Shown piece by piece: positions 46,803-55,110 of a stretch of DNA of 64,000 nucleotides (position 1 is its first letter; the number at the start of each line of letters is the position of its first letter). A program made the translations under genes and the position numbers. Origin of the DNA: Kocuria rosea (GTDB taxonomy: Bacteria; Actinomycetota; Actinomycetes; Actinomycetales; Micrococcaceae). The DNA is taken from the NCBI RefSeq assembly GCF_006094695.1, contig NZ_CP035103.1, positions 1,302,001 through 1,366,000 on the forward strand, in the 5' to 3' direction. The notes beneath the pieces were generated by a model. The model ran no database searches and was not told the origin of the DNA. It worked only from the letters and a program-made list of their open reading frames with translations.

Positions 46803-47696
46803 ATGGACGACGCGCCCGGACCCCACGACCCCGCAGCCGACGAGGCCGGCGAGACGGCAGACCTGGCGGTCGCCTTCGTCCCCGGCGTGATGCCCGGCAA
46901 GTGGTTCTTCCGGTGGCGGGACCGCAACCCCGGCCGCGTCCTCGCCGAGCGCCCGCTCGAGACGGACGCGTGGGAGGAGGAGCTGGGAGCGGGGCGCGCC
47001 CACGCGTGCTTCGTGCGGCTGCCCGCGCACCCGCGCCCCGGGGTCGACGACCTCGCCACGCTGCGCGAGGAGTACCGGGCGGTGGAGCTCTACGCGGAGC
47101 AGCAGGTCGTGGTGCTGCCCCGGGACCACGAGCTGACCCTGCTCGACGAGGTGCCGGTCGCGGAGCTCGTGGACGAGGTGCTGCTGCAGGAGCCGGCGAC
47201 CCTCCCCGAGCGCCACCGGCTGCGCTCCCCGGAGGCTGTCGCCGCGGACGCGCCGCTGCCCCCGATGCGCCACGCCCGGGACGCCGTCGAGCTCGTCGCC
47301 GCGGGCCTGGGGCTGGTCGTCCTGCCCATGTCGCTCGCCCGGCTGCACCACCGCAAGGACCTCGTCCACCGTGTGGTGCCCGATGCCGCCACGGTCCCCG
47401 TGGCGCTGGTGTGGCCGCAGGACCTGACGGAGGAGCAGGAGGAGCTCGTGCAGGACTTCGTGGGCGTCGTCCGCGGCAGGGGGCTCAACAGCTCCCGGGG
47501 TGCTGCCGCACCGGCGTCCCCGGCCGCGGAGGACCGGCCGGCCGCCAAAGCGGGTCCGGCACGGGCCCCGTCGTCGCGCCGTGGGGGACAGCCCCCGCAG
47601 GGGGCGCGGCGGGCGGGCGCGCCCCGGGGCGGGGCGCGGTCCGGTCGCGGCGGGCCCAAGGGCGGCCGCCGGTCCGGCGGCCGTGGCCGGCGCTGA
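46803..47696 (+). CDS. LysR-type effector-binding domain protein without DNA-binding domain
   Basis: A 297-aa protein. Residues 18-220 resemble the substrate-binding domain of LysR regulators: TADLAVAFVPGVMPGKWF, VVVLPRDHELTLLDEVPVAEL near 102 and DAVELVAAGLGLVVLPMSLARL near 160. No helix-turn-helix precedes it, and the space upstream is filled by the tRNA and promoter, so it is not a truncated reading. The last 60 residues are Arg/Gly/Pro-rich (RGG-like) and strongly basic, perhaps binding nucleic acid instead. The ATG follows a TAGATT box by 7 nt. Function unknown. Confidence 0.75.
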   Translation: MDDAPGPHDPAADEAGETADLAVAFVPGVMPGKWFFRWRDRNPGRVLAERPLETDAWEEELGAGRAHACFVRLPAHPRPGVDDLATLREEYRAVELYAEQQVVVLPRDHELTLLDEVPVAELVDEVLLQEPATLPERHRLRSPEAVAADAPLPPMRHARDAVELVAAGLGLVVLPMSLARLHHRKDLVHRVVPDAATVPVALVWPQDLTEEQEELVQDFVGVVRGRGLNSSRGAAAPASPAAEDRPAAKAGPARAPSSRRGGQPPQGARRAGAPRGGARSGRGGPKGGRRSGGRGRR

Positions 47697-47702
47697 GGGC
47701 GC

Positions 47703-48035
47703 CTACTGCTGTCCGGGGGACTGCTGCTCGACGGCCACCGTGTAGGACCACAGCTCCGAGGCGGTGCCCACGGGCCGGGGGCGCTCGCCCTCCCCGGCGG
47801 GGCCGCCGTGGGACCGGGCGAAGTCCTGCGAGGACCGCCAGGCGTCGTAGGAGTCCTCGTCGGCCCACCGGGTGAGCACGAGCCACTGCGTGCGCCCGTC
47901 CGTGGGTCGCAGCAGCTCGAAGCCCTCGAAGCCCGCGACCCCGGCCATGGAGCCGCTGTGGGCGGCGAAGCGCCGGCCCAGCTCGTCGCCGGAGTCGGCC
48001 GGGACGGTGATGGCGTTGATCTTGACGATGCTCAT
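47703..48035 (-). CDS. MhuD-like heme-degrading monooxygenase (ABM domain)
   Basis: A 110-aa antibiotic-biosynthesis-monooxygenase-fold protein. It starts SIVKINAITVPADSGDELGRRF and continues GFEGFELLRPTDGR and YDAWRSSQDFARSHGG, very like mycobacterial MhuD, which opens heme to release iron. Asn7, Trp66 and His76 correspond to the MhuD residues Asn7, Trp66 and His75 (one-residue shift). The ATG overlaps the MscS gene stop (ATGA), so the two are coupled. Heme degradation is inferred by resemblance; ABM proteins also include other small oxygenases. Confidence 0.78.
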   Translation of the reverse strand: MSIVKINAITVPADSGDELGRRFAAHSGSMAGVAGFEGFELLRPTDGRTQWLVLTRWADEDSYDAWRSSQDFARSHGGPAGEGERPRPVGTASELWSYTVAVEQQSPGQQ

Positions 48036-49042
48036 GCGTCCGATCCTGGCACATCGCGCCGGACCGACCGGACCTGTCCCGTCTCCGGCGGACCGGGCGC
48101 CGCGACCCCGGCCTCGGCCTGCCGGATCACGGTCTGGTTCAGCAGGGGCACGTGCAGGCCCTCGCGGTCGAGCATCTTCTTGATCCGCAGCCGCAGCGCC
48201 CGGGCCACGTCCCACTGCTTGAGGGGGACCGTGCGGACGGCCACGCGCACGGTGACGGACTCCCCGGTCACGGCCTCCACGCCCCACACCTCCGGGTCCT
48301 CGGTGATGTACTCGCCGACCTTCGGGTCGTCCCGCAGCAGCCCCGCCTCGTGCAGGATCAGCTCCGTGACCAGCTCGATGTTCGTGTCGTAGGGCACCGG
48401 CAGGTCCAGCACGCAGCGGGCCCAGCCCTGGGACTGGTTGCCCACGCGCAGGATCTCCCCGTTGCGCACGTGCCACAGGGTGCCGTTGACGTCCCGGACC
48501 TGGGTCACGCGCAGCCCCACGGACTCCACGGTCCCGCTCGCCTCGCCGAGGTCGACGACGTCCCCGATGCCGAGCTGGTCCTCGGCGACCATGAAGATCC
48601 CGGACAGGTAGTCCTTCACGAGGGACTGCGCCCCGAAGCTCAGGGCCACCCCGGCGATGCCGGCGGAGGACAGGACCGGGCCGATGTCGTAGTCGAGCTC
48701 CGAGATGATCATCACCAGGGCCACGGCCCAGATCACCACCGTCCCCACGGACGAGAGCACCGAGCCGATGGTGTGGGCGCGCTGGGACTGCCGCGCGCCG
48801 GCCAGTCCCGCGTCCTCGACCCAGCGCGGCCTGCCCCGCTCCATCCGGCGCACGATCCGTGACCGGGTGCCCTTCGCGATCCCCCCGGTGACCCGGCGGA
48901 TCAGCAGCCGCACCACGGCGGCCAGGATCGAGGCGCCGAGCAGCACCAGGAGGATCCGCAGCGGCTTGTCGAGCCAGAACTCCCACACCGGGTCCAGGGC
49001 CGGCACGGGGGTGGACATCAGGAGGGGGGCAGGGAGGAGCAT
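48032..49042 (-). CDS. Mechanosensitive ion channel, MscS family
   Basis: A 336-aa small-conductance mechanosensitive channel that opens on hypo-osmotic shock. An N-terminal helix pair is followed by the pore-lining TM3 AGIAGVALSFGAQSLVKDYLSGIFMVAEDQLGIGD near residue 126, then the beta domain VVDLGEASGTVESVGLRVTQVRDVNGT. The C-terminal alpha/beta domain is complete. The ATG at 49042 follows a TACGCT box by 6 nt; an internal ATG at 49018 is possible. Its stop overlaps the heme-monooxygenase gene start. Confidence 0.93.
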   Translation of the reverse strand: MLLPAPLLMSTPVPALDPVWEFWLDKPLRILLVLLGASILAAVVRLLIRRVTGGIAKGTRSRIVRRMERGRPRWVEDAGLAGARQSQRAHTIGSVLSSVGTVVIWAVALVMIISELDYDIGPVLSSAGIAGVALSFGAQSLVKDYLSGIFMVAEDQLGIGDVVDLGEASGTVESVGLRVTQVRDVNGTLWHVRNGEILRVGNQSQGWARCVLDLPVPYDTNIELVTELILHEAGLLRDDPKVGEYITEDPEVWGVEAVTGESVTVRVAVRTVPLKQWDVARALRLRIKKMLDREGLHVPLLNQTVIRQAEAGVAAPGPPETGQVRSVRRDVPGSDA

Positions 49043-49048
49043 GGAGGA

Positions 49049-49054
49049 AGCGTA
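49049..49054 (-). promoter_or_regulatory. -10 box of the mscS-mhuD-like pair
   Basis: TACGCT on the minus strand, 6 nt before ATG 49042; leaderless layout. Confidence 0.5.
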
Positions 49055-49165
49055 ACCAACGACGTCCGCGACCCGTCAGCCGTCCAGCCGATCCGGAGGT
49101 GCGTCGGGCACAATGGTGGTCGCACCCGCCGGGCCCCGCCCCGCCCCGCCCACCGCCGAGGACCC

Positions 49166-49921
49166 ATGACTGCACCCAGCCCCGCCCCGACCGCCGCCCC
49201 CGACCTCACCGCCGCCCCGGACGCGGCCGTCCTGGCCGCCCGGATCACCGGGGCCCAGGACTCCGGCGCCGAGACGCTGGGCGGGGTCGCCGGCTGGGCC
49301 GTCGACGTCATGGAGGCCATCGGCGCTCCTGGCGCCGGTCTGCTCGTCGCGCTCGAGAACCTCTTCCCGCCGCTGCCGTCCGAGGTGATCCTCCCGCTGG
49401 CCGGGTTCACCGCGAGCCAGGGCAGCTTCTCGCTCGGCGGGGCGATCTTCTGGACGACCCTGGGCTCGGTGGTCGGCGCCGTGGCCCTCTACTGGATCGG
49501 TGCCGCGCTCGGCCGCCGCCGGCTGCGGGCGATCGTGGACCGGATGCCCCTGGTCGACCTGCACGACCTCGACCGCACCGAGGCGTGGTTCGAGCGGCAC
49601 GGGAAGGCCGCCGTCTTCTTCGGGCGCATGATCCCCGTATTCCGGTCGCTGATCTCGGTCCCCGCCGGCATCGAGCGGATGTCGTTCAGCGCGTTCGTCC
49701 TGCTCACCACGGCGGGGTCCCTGATCTGGAACACCATCTTCGTGCTCGCCGGGTTCTACCTGGGCGAGAACTGGCACGTCGCCGAGCAGTACGCCGGGAT
49801 CTTCTCCCGGATCGTGGTCGTCACCGTGGCGGTCCTGATCGCGTGGTGGGTGCTCAAGCGGGTGCTGCGCAACCGCCGGGGCCTGTCCGACTCCGCCCGC
49901 CGCGAGCGCGGGCAGCAGTGA
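49166..49921 (+). CDS. DedA-family membrane protein
   Basis: A 251-aa DedA/VTT-domain membrane protein; members act in phospholipid flipping and proton-dependent envelope homeostasis. After an Ala/Pro-rich N-terminus of about 50 residues come ENLFPPLPSEVILPLAGF near 72 and the signature FFGRMIPVFRSLISVPAGIERMSF near 150. About five hydrophobic helices are visible. The ATG follows a GAGGA site; a weak CACAAT box lies at 49108-49113. Its 3' end converges on corA with 9 nt between the stops. Confidence 0.88.
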   Translation: MTAPSPAPTAAPDLTAAPDAAVLAARITGAQDSGAETLGGVAGWAVDVMEAIGAPGAGLLVALENLFPPLPSEVILPLAGFTASQGSFSLGGAIFWTTLGSVVGAVALYWIGAALGRRRLRAIVDRMPLVDLHDLDRTEAWFERHGKAAVFFGRMIPVFRSLISVPAGIERMSFSAFVLLTTAGSLIWNTIFVLAGFYLGENWHVAEQYAGIFSRIVVVTVAVLIAWWVLKRVLRNRRGLSDSARRERGQQ

Positions 49922-49930
49922 CCGCGGCGG

Positions 49931-50971
49931 TCACAGCCACCGTTTGAACCGGAACACGACGTAGAGCACCACGCCCGTCACGAGCATCAGCCCCAGCGCC
50001 ATGGGGTAGCCCCACACCCAGGACAGCTCCGGCATGAACCTGAAGTTCATCCCGTACACGGAGCCGATGATCGAGGGCGCGAACAGGATCGCCGCCCAGG
50101 AGGAGATCCGCTTCATCTGCTCGTTCTGCTCGATCGCGGCCTCGTTCTGCCGGGCGGCGAGCTGCGTGGAGTCCAGCATGAGGGCGTTGGTGAGGGACGC
50201 CTGGAAGGACTCGACCTTGTTGTTGACGAAGATCAGGTGGTCCAGGACGTCCCGCAGGACATGCTGGAGCTCCCGGGGCGCGCCGGCCCCGGCGAGCTCC
50301 TCGAGGAACTGCCGCAGCTCCAGCTCCAGCGGGGCGGCCGCCCGGTGGAACGCGCTGACCTCCCGGGTGAGCTGGTAGATGCGCCGGGAGACGACGCCGT
50401 CCCCGGAGCCGGAGTACAGGGCGTCCGAGATCTCGTCGATGTCGTTCTCGAGCCCCTCGACCACCGGGTAGTAGTCGTCCACGGTCTGGTCGAGCACCGC
50501 GTAGAGCACGGCCTCCGCGCCGGTCACCAGCAGGGCGGGCTGCGACTCCACCCGGGTCCGGACCCGCCCGACCCGCCCGTGCTCGGACTGCCGGACGGTG
50601 ATCACGAAGCCGGGTCCCGTGACGATGTGGATCTCCCCGAAGTCGACCGTCTCGGTGGCGTCCTGGTAGACGGCGGGGCGCAGCACCGTGAACAGGGTGC
50701 TCCCGTAGCGGTCGAGCTTGGGCCGCTGCTCGGCCTGCCGGATGTCCTCCACGGCGAGCTCGTGCAGGCCGAACTGCTCGGCCAGGGAGTCGAGCTCGTC
50801 CGCGGAGGGCCGGTACAGGCCGATCCAGACGAGGACGCAGTGCTCCCCGGCCTCGGTGCAGCGGGGGTCCTCGGTCCGCAGCCGGGCGAGCAGCCGGTAG
50901 GTCTCCTCGAGCGTGGCGGGGGACGCGATGCGCTGTCCGCCCCGGTAGACGGCGTTGTCGACGATGCTCAC
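49931..50971 (-). CDS. corA: Magnesium/cobalt transporter CorA
   Basis: A 346-aa CorA-type divalent cation channel. A large cytoplasmic funnel domain is followed by two C-terminal membrane helices, with the selectivity motif YGMNFRFMPELSWVWGYP between them near residue 311. The C-terminus ends FRFKRWL, a basic cytoplasmic stop. The GTG start follows a GATAAT box (50978-50983) by 6 nt. A single-gene unit convergent with the DedA gene. Confidence 0.93.
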   Translation of the reverse strand: MSIVDNAVYRGGQRIASPATLEETYRLLARLRTEDPRCTEAGEHCVLVWIGLYRPSADELDSLAEQFGLHELAVEDIRQAEQRPKLDRYGSTLFTVLRPAVYQDATETVDFGEIHIVTGPGFVITVRQSEHGRVGRVRTRVESQPALLVTGAEAVLYAVLDQTVDDYYPVVEGLENDIDEISDALYSGSGDGVVSRRIYQLTREVSAFHRAAAPLELELRQFLEELAGAGAPRELQHVLRDVLDHLIFVNNKVESFQASLTNALMLDSTQLAARQNEAAIEQNEQMKRISSWAAILFAPSIIGSVYGMNFRFMPELSWVWGYPMALGLMLVTGVVLYVVFRFKRWL

Positions 50972-50977
50972 GCGCCC

Positions 50978-50983
50978 ATTATC
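50978..50983 (-). promoter_or_regulatory. -10 box of corA
   Basis: GATAAT on the minus strand, 6 nt before the GTG; leaderless layout. Confidence 0.5.
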
Positions 50984-51047
50984 CCCGGGGGCCGATCCAC
51001 CGGCCCGCCCGCCGCGCGCGCTGTCGGCGCCCCGCCCCGGGCGTTCC

Positions 51048-51053
51048 TAGAAT
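51048..51053 (+). promoter_or_regulatory. -10 box of the Nudix gene
   Basis: TAGAAT followed by GGGGGGC and ATG 51061; one of the clearest leaderless layouts here. The in-frame ATG at 51052 lies within the box. Confidence 0.65.
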
Positions 51054-51060
51054 GGGGGGC

Positions 51061-51534
51061 ATGAGTTTCCCCATGGACACCCGGGTGGGTGCCTACGCCG
51101 TGATCGTCCAGGACGGGGCGGTGCTGCTCAGCCACTGGAACCCGCGCCACCCCACGCTGCGGGGGGCGTGGAGCCTGCCCGGCGGTGGCATGGAGATCGG
51201 GGAGCAGCCCGCGCAGACCGCGCTGCGGGAGGTGCACGAGGAGACCGGCTTCACCGTGGAGCTCGACGAGCTGCTCGGCGTGCACAGCCGCCACATGGAC
51301 GCCGGCGAGCGGCTGGACGGCCGGGACCGGCCCTTCCACGCCCTGCGCGTGATCTACCGCGCCCACATCACCGGCGGGACGCTCACGTCGGAGCAGGACG
51401 GCTCCTCCGACGAGGCCCGCTGGTTCCCCCTGGCGGCGCTGCCGCAGCTGCCCCTGGTCGGCCTCGTGCCCGTGGGCCTCGAGCTGGCCGGGCTCGTGGC
51501 CGCGGGCCCCGCGGGACCGGGGGAGGGCCGGTGA
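51061..51534 (+). CDS. Nudix hydrolase
   Basis: A 157-aa Nudix pyrophosphohydrolase. The Nudix box reads GGGMEIGEQPAQTALREVHE-ETGF (residues about 41-64), with all key Gly and Glu residues and REVxEE present. The N-terminal VGAYAVIVQDGAVLLSHWN is typical of small nucleotide-sanitising members. I chose ATG 51061, since the ATG at 51052 overlaps the -10 box. The stop overlaps the next gene (GTGA), so a binding lipoprotein is coupled to it. Substrate unknown. Confidence 0.88.
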   Translation: MSFPMDTRVGAYAVIVQDGAVLLSHWNPRHPTLRGAWSLPGGGMEIGEQPAQTALREVHEETGFTVELDELLGVHSRHMDAGERLDGRDRPFHALRVIYRAHITGGTLTSEQDGSSDEARWFPLAALPQLPLVGLVPVGLELAGLVAAGPAGPGEGR

Positions 51535-52556
51535 GCCGCCGTGGCGCCGCCGCGGGCCTGCTCGCCGTCGCCGCGCTCACCGGGTGCGGCGGCGGGGCCT
51601 CGGAGCAGCCGCCGGCCACCGCGGCGTCCCCCGCCGCGGAGCCGGTCCGGATCGCGGCGGGACCCACCGGGCAGACGGCCGTGCTCGCCCACGTCTACGC
51701 CGGGCGGCTGCGGGAGGCCGGCTTCGATGCGAGCGTGGTCGACGCCGGGACCGAGCGCGCCGACTACCTCGGGGCCCTCGAGCGGGGGGAGGTGGAGGTC
51801 GCCGCGGACTACTCCGGCAACCTCTACCTGCACCTGCGCGGCCGGGCGCCGGTGGGCCCGGCCTCCGCGGCGCCCACGGGCGAGGCGACGCCCACCCCCA
51901 CGCCGTCCCCGGACGCCGAGGACGGCGGGCTCGCCGAGGACCTCTCCGAGCTGCTGGGACTGGGGGAGGAGCGCGCGGACGACGACGACGTGCTGGCCGG
52001 GGTGCAGGACGTGCTGCCCGAGGGCCTGCGGACCCTCGAGCCGGCCCCGGCGGAGAACACGGTGGCGGTCGTCGTGACCCGGCCGACCGCCGTGGAGCAC
52101 GAGCTCACCGACCTGGAGGACCTGGGCCCGGTGTGCGACGAGCTGGCGCTGGGCACCGACCTCGACTTCGCGGGCCGCTCCTACGGCCCGGAGGGACTGG
52201 AGGACGCCTACGAGTGCGTGCCCGGCAGGTTCGTGCCGTTCGGCGACCAGGACGACCTCGTGGACGCACTGCTCGAGGACCGGGTGCAGGCCGCGGCCCT
52301 GTTCACGGCCTCGCCCGCCATCGAGGACAACGCCCTCGTGGTCCTGGCCGACCCGCTCAACAACTTCGTCCCGCAGCGGGTGGTCCCCGTGGCGGCCGAG
52401 GACCTGCCGGACGCCGCCGCGGACGTCGTCGACGGGGTCTCCGCGCAGATCGGCACCGAGGACCTCGTGCTGATGACCCGGATGACCTCCGCCCGCGACC
52501 CGTACACGCCCGAGGAGGCCGCGCGGTACTGGCTCGAGGGCGGCGACGACACCTGA
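51531..52556 (+). CDS. Osmoprotectant (glycine betaine/choline)-binding lipoprotein
   Basis: A 341-aa OpuAC/QAT-family substrate-binding protein. The signal peptide ends in lipobox LTGC (Cys19), anchoring it outside the membrane. Recognisable parts are RIAAGPTGQTAVLAHVYAGRLREAG, ALERGEVEVAADYSGNLY near 84 and LADPLNNFVPQRVVPV near 268. A Pro/Thr- and Asp-rich insert (about residues 105-155) interrupts the fold. GTG start overlaps the Nudix stop. No ABC ATPase or permease gene is adjacent, so its transport partners are elsewhere or absent. Confidence 0.8.
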   Translation: MSRRGAAAGLLAVAALTGCGGGASEQPPATAASPAAEPVRIAAGPTGQTAVLAHVYAGRLREAGFDASVVDAGTERADYLGALERGEVEVAADYSGNLYLHLRGRAPVGPASAAPTGEATPTPTPSPDAEDGGLAEDLSELLGLGEERADDDDVLAGVQDVLPEGLRTLEPAPAENTVAVVVTRPTAVEHELTDLEDLGPVCDELALGTDLDFAGRSYGPEGLEDAYECVPGRFVPFGDQDDLVDALLEDRVQAAALFTASPAIEDNALVVLADPLNNFVPQRVVPVAAEDLPDAAADVVDGVSAQIGTEDLVLMTRMTSARDPYTPEEAARYWLEGGDDT

Positions 52557-52599
52557 TCGGCGCACCGACGGGTGCCCCGGACGGCGTGCACCCCGGGGG

Positions 52600-52605
52600 T
52601 AAGGT
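52600..52605 (+). promoter_or_regulatory. -10 box of the alaA-like gene
   Basis: TAAGGT, 7 nt before ATG 52613; leaderless layout. Confidence 0.55.
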
Positions 52606-52612
52606 GTACCGC

Positions 52613-53830
52613 ATGTCAGTGGTGAAGCAGTCCGACAAGCTCAAGAACGTCCTCTACGACATCCGCGGCCCCGTGCTGGAGCAGGCGGAGCACATGGAGG
52701 CGGAGGGCCACCGGATCCTCAAGCTCAACATCGGCAACCCCGCGCCGTTCGGCTTCGAGGCACCCGACGCGATCCTCGTGGACATGATCAAGAACCTGCC
52801 CAACGCGCAGGGCTACTCGGACTCCCGCGGCATCTACTCGGCCCGCACGGCCGTGGTGCAGTACTACCAGACGCGCGGGATCATGAACCTCGACACCGAC
52901 GACGTCTACCTGGGCAACGGCGTCTCCGAGCTCATCACCATGACGCTGCAGGCGCTGTGCAACCCGGGCGACGAGATCCTCATCCCGTCCCCCGACTACC
53001 CGCTGTGGACGGCGTCGGTGGCCCTGTCCGGCGGCACCCCCGTGCACTACCGGTGCGACGAGGACAACGACTGGAACCCGGACCTCGAGGACCTCGCGGC
53101 GAAGATCACCCCCAACACCAAGGGCATCGTGATCATCAACCCGAACAACCCCACCGGCGCGGTCTACTCCCGCGAGGTGCTGCAGACCATCGTGGACCTC
53201 GCCGCCGAGCACGAGCTGATCCTGTTCTCGGACGAGATCTACGAGAAGATCACCTACGACGACGCCGAGATGATCAACACCGCGACCCTCACCGGCGAGG
53301 ACGTGCTGTGCCTGACCTTCTCCGGGCTCTCCAAGGCCTACCGGGTGGCCGGGTACCGCGCCGGGTGGCTGGCGATCACCGGGCCCAACTGGAAGGCCGA
53401 GAGCTTCATCGAGGGCATCAAGCTGCTCGCCAACATGCGCATGTGCGCCAACGTCCCGGCCCAGCACGCGATCCAGACCGCGCTCGGCGGCTACCAGTCG
53501 ATCAACGACCTCATCCTCCCGGGCGGGCGGCTCAAGGCCCAGCGCGACCTCGCCCACCGGCGGCTCAACGAGATCGACGGCGTGTCCTGCCGGCAGGCCG
53601 ACGGCGCCCTGTACCTGTTCCCCAAGCTCGACGTGGAGAAGTTCAACATCGTCGACGACGAGAAGTTCGCCCTCGACCTGCTCAAGGAGCAGAAGATCCT
53701 CGTCAGCCACGGCCGGGCGTTCAACTGGCCGGAGCCCGACCACTTCCGCCTCGTCACCCTGCCGTCCGTGGAGATGCTGGCCACGGCGCTGGACCGGATC
53801 GAGGAGTTCCTCGGCAACTACCGCCAGTGA
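52613..53830 (+). CDS. Alanine-synthesising aminotransferase, AlaA type
   Basis: A 405-aa fold-type I PLP aminotransferase very like E. coli AlaA, which makes alanine from pyruvate and glutamate. The N-terminal KLKNVLYDIRGPVLEQAEHMEAEG and KLNIGNPAPFGFEAPD are AlaA-specific. NPNNPTGAVYS, FSDEIYEKITYDD and the PLP-lysine motif SGLSKAYRVAGYRAGW are intact. The ATG follows a TAAGGT box by 7 nt. A 9-bp hairpin follows the stop. Confidence 0.92.
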   Translation: MSVVKQSDKLKNVLYDIRGPVLEQAEHMEAEGHRILKLNIGNPAPFGFEAPDAILVDMIKNLPNAQGYSDSRGIYSARTAVVQYYQTRGIMNLDTDDVYLGNGVSELITMTLQALCNPGDEILIPSPDYPLWTASVALSGGTPVHYRCDEDNDWNPDLEDLAAKITPNTKGIVIINPNNPTGAVYSREVLQTIVDLAAEHELILFSDEIYEKITYDDAEMINTATLTGEDVLCLTFSGLSKAYRVAGYRAGWLAITGPNWKAESFIEGIKLLANMRMCANVPAQHAIQTALGGYQSINDLILPGGRLKAQRDLAHRRLNEIDGVSCRQADGALYLFPKLDVEKFNIVDDEKFALDLLKEQKILVSHGRAFNWPEPDHFRLVTLPSVEMLATALDRIEEFLGNYRQ

Positions 53831-53833
53831 CCG

Positions 53834-53856
53834 GCGGGCCGCGCCCCGCGGCCCGC
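53834..53856 (+). terminator. Hairpin after the aminotransferase gene
   Basis: GCGGGCCGC (53834-53842) pairs with GCGGCCCGC (53848-53856) around a 5-nt loop, between the aminotransferase and ppk2. Confidence 0.55.
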
Positions 53857-53879
53857 CCCGCACTCCCAGGAGGTCCCGC

Positions 53880-54749
53880 ATGAGCGCAGCCGACCAGAGC
53901 CCCGGCACCGGGTTCGAGCAGGACGTACGGCCTCTGCTGCGCGCCCGGCCGGGCCTGTCCCTGGACGCGGTGGACACCCGCTCCACCCCCGGGTTCCGGG
54001 GGAAGAAGCAGCAGGGCACCGCGCTGCGGGCCGCCCGGGACGCCGAGCTGTCCCGGCTGCAGCGCCAGATCTACGCCAACGCCACGGTGGGCGCCCGGCA
54101 CCGGGTGCTCCTCGTGCTGCAGGGCATGGACACCTCCGGGAAGGGTGGCGTCATCCAGCACGTCCTGGGCGGGCTCAGCCCGCACGGCGTGCACACCCAC
54201 GGCTTCGGCCGGCCCACCGAGGAGGAGGCCGCCCAGCACTTCCTCCAGCGGGTGCGGCGCCAGCTGCCCCGGCCCGGGGTGATCGGCGCGTTCGACCGGT
54301 CCCACTACGAGGACGTGCTGGTGCCCGTGGTGCACGACGTGCTCAACGACCGGCAGCTCGAGCGGCGCTACACCGAGATCCGGCACTTCGAGCAGGAGCT
54401 CGCCGACGACGGGGTGGTGGTCGTCAAGGTCTTCCTGCACCTGGGCCTGGACGAGCAGCGCGAGAACCTCCTCGCCCGCATGAGCGACCGGACGAAGCAG
54501 TGGAAGTTCGATCCCTCGGACCTCGAGGCGCGCAGCCGGTGGGAGACCTACATGGCCGCCTACGAACGGGCCATCGACGCGACCGACGCCGACCACGCGC
54601 CCTGGTACGTGGTGCCCACCGACCGGAAGTGGTACGCCCGGGCCGTGGTCCAGGACCTGCTGATCTCCGCGCTCGCGGGCCTGCGGCTCGACTGGCCGGA
54701 CCCCGGCTACGACGTCGAGGACGCGCGCCGGCGCCTCTCCGAGCTCTGA
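53880..54749 (+). CDS. ppk2: Polyphosphate kinase 2 family protein
   Basis: A 289-aa PPK2-type nucleotide:polyphosphate phosphotransferase. The Walker A motif is VLQGMDTSGKGGVIQHV near residue 80, Walker B/lid segments are GAFDRSHYEDVLVPVVH near 137 and VFLHLGLDEQRENLLARMSDRTKQWKF near 182; all are intact. Such enzymes use polyphosphate to phosphorylate AMP or ADP. The ATG lies 6 nt after AGGAGGTCCC. Together with the CYTH-CHAD gene it indicates polyphosphate use. Confidence 0.92.
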   Translation: MSAADQSPGTGFEQDVRPLLRARPGLSLDAVDTRSTPGFRGKKQQGTALRAARDAELSRLQRQIYANATVGARHRVLLVLQGMDTSGKGGVIQHVLGGLSPHGVHTHGFGRPTEEEAAQHFLQRVRRQLPRPGVIGAFDRSHYEDVLVPVVHDVLNDRQLERRYTEIRHFEQELADDGVVVVKVFLHLGLDEQRENLLARMSDRTKQWKFDPSDLEARSRWETYMAAYERAIDATDADHAPWYVVPTDRKWYARAVVQDLLISALAGLRLDWPDPGYDVEDARRRLSEL

Positions 54750-54775
54750 CCCGCGCCATGGCGGGCCGGGCCGGC

Positions 54776-55051
54776 TCAGCCGCGCCCGGCGCCCTCCTCG
54801 CCGTCGCCCCCGTCGGCGTCCGCGCGCCGGCTCCGGGCCGCGTCGAGCCGCTCGCGGGCGCCGTCGAGCCACTGCTCGCAGCGGGTGGCGAGGGCCTCGC
54901 CGCGCTCCCAGAGCGCGAGGGACTCCTCGAGGGACGTGCCCCCGGCCTCGAGCCGGGAGACGACCTGCACGAGCTCCTCGCGGGCCTGCTCGTAGCCCAG
55001 GCCGGCGATGTCGGACAGGTCGGGTGCTGCGGGGTGGTCGGTGCTCGCCAT
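54776..55051 (-). CDS. xseB: Exodeoxyribonuclease VII small subunit
   Basis: A 91-aa helical subunit of ExoVII, which degrades single-stranded DNA from both ends. The core GYEQAREELVQVVSRLEAGGTSLEESLALWERGEALATRCEQWL (here split, about residues 19-62) is the family pattern of two helices. The rest is a charged C-terminal tail. The ATG at 55051 lies 59 nt after the xseA stop in the same direction, and the usual xseA-xseB order is kept. Confidence 0.92.
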   Translation of the reverse strand: MASTDHPAAPDLSDIAGLGYEQAREELVQVVSRLEAGGTSLEESLALWERGEALATRCEQWLDGARERLDAARSRRADADGGDGEEGAGRG

Positions 55052-55110
55052 GGGTGGCGCCTCTCGTTCGGAACGGTCGGGGACGGCGGTGGTGCCGGTG
55101 CCCCGGTGGG

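Noticed and set aside
51052..51054. Upstream ATG of the Nudix gene
   Set aside because: It overlaps the TAGAAT -10 box, so it would not be in the transcript; ATG 51061 is used.
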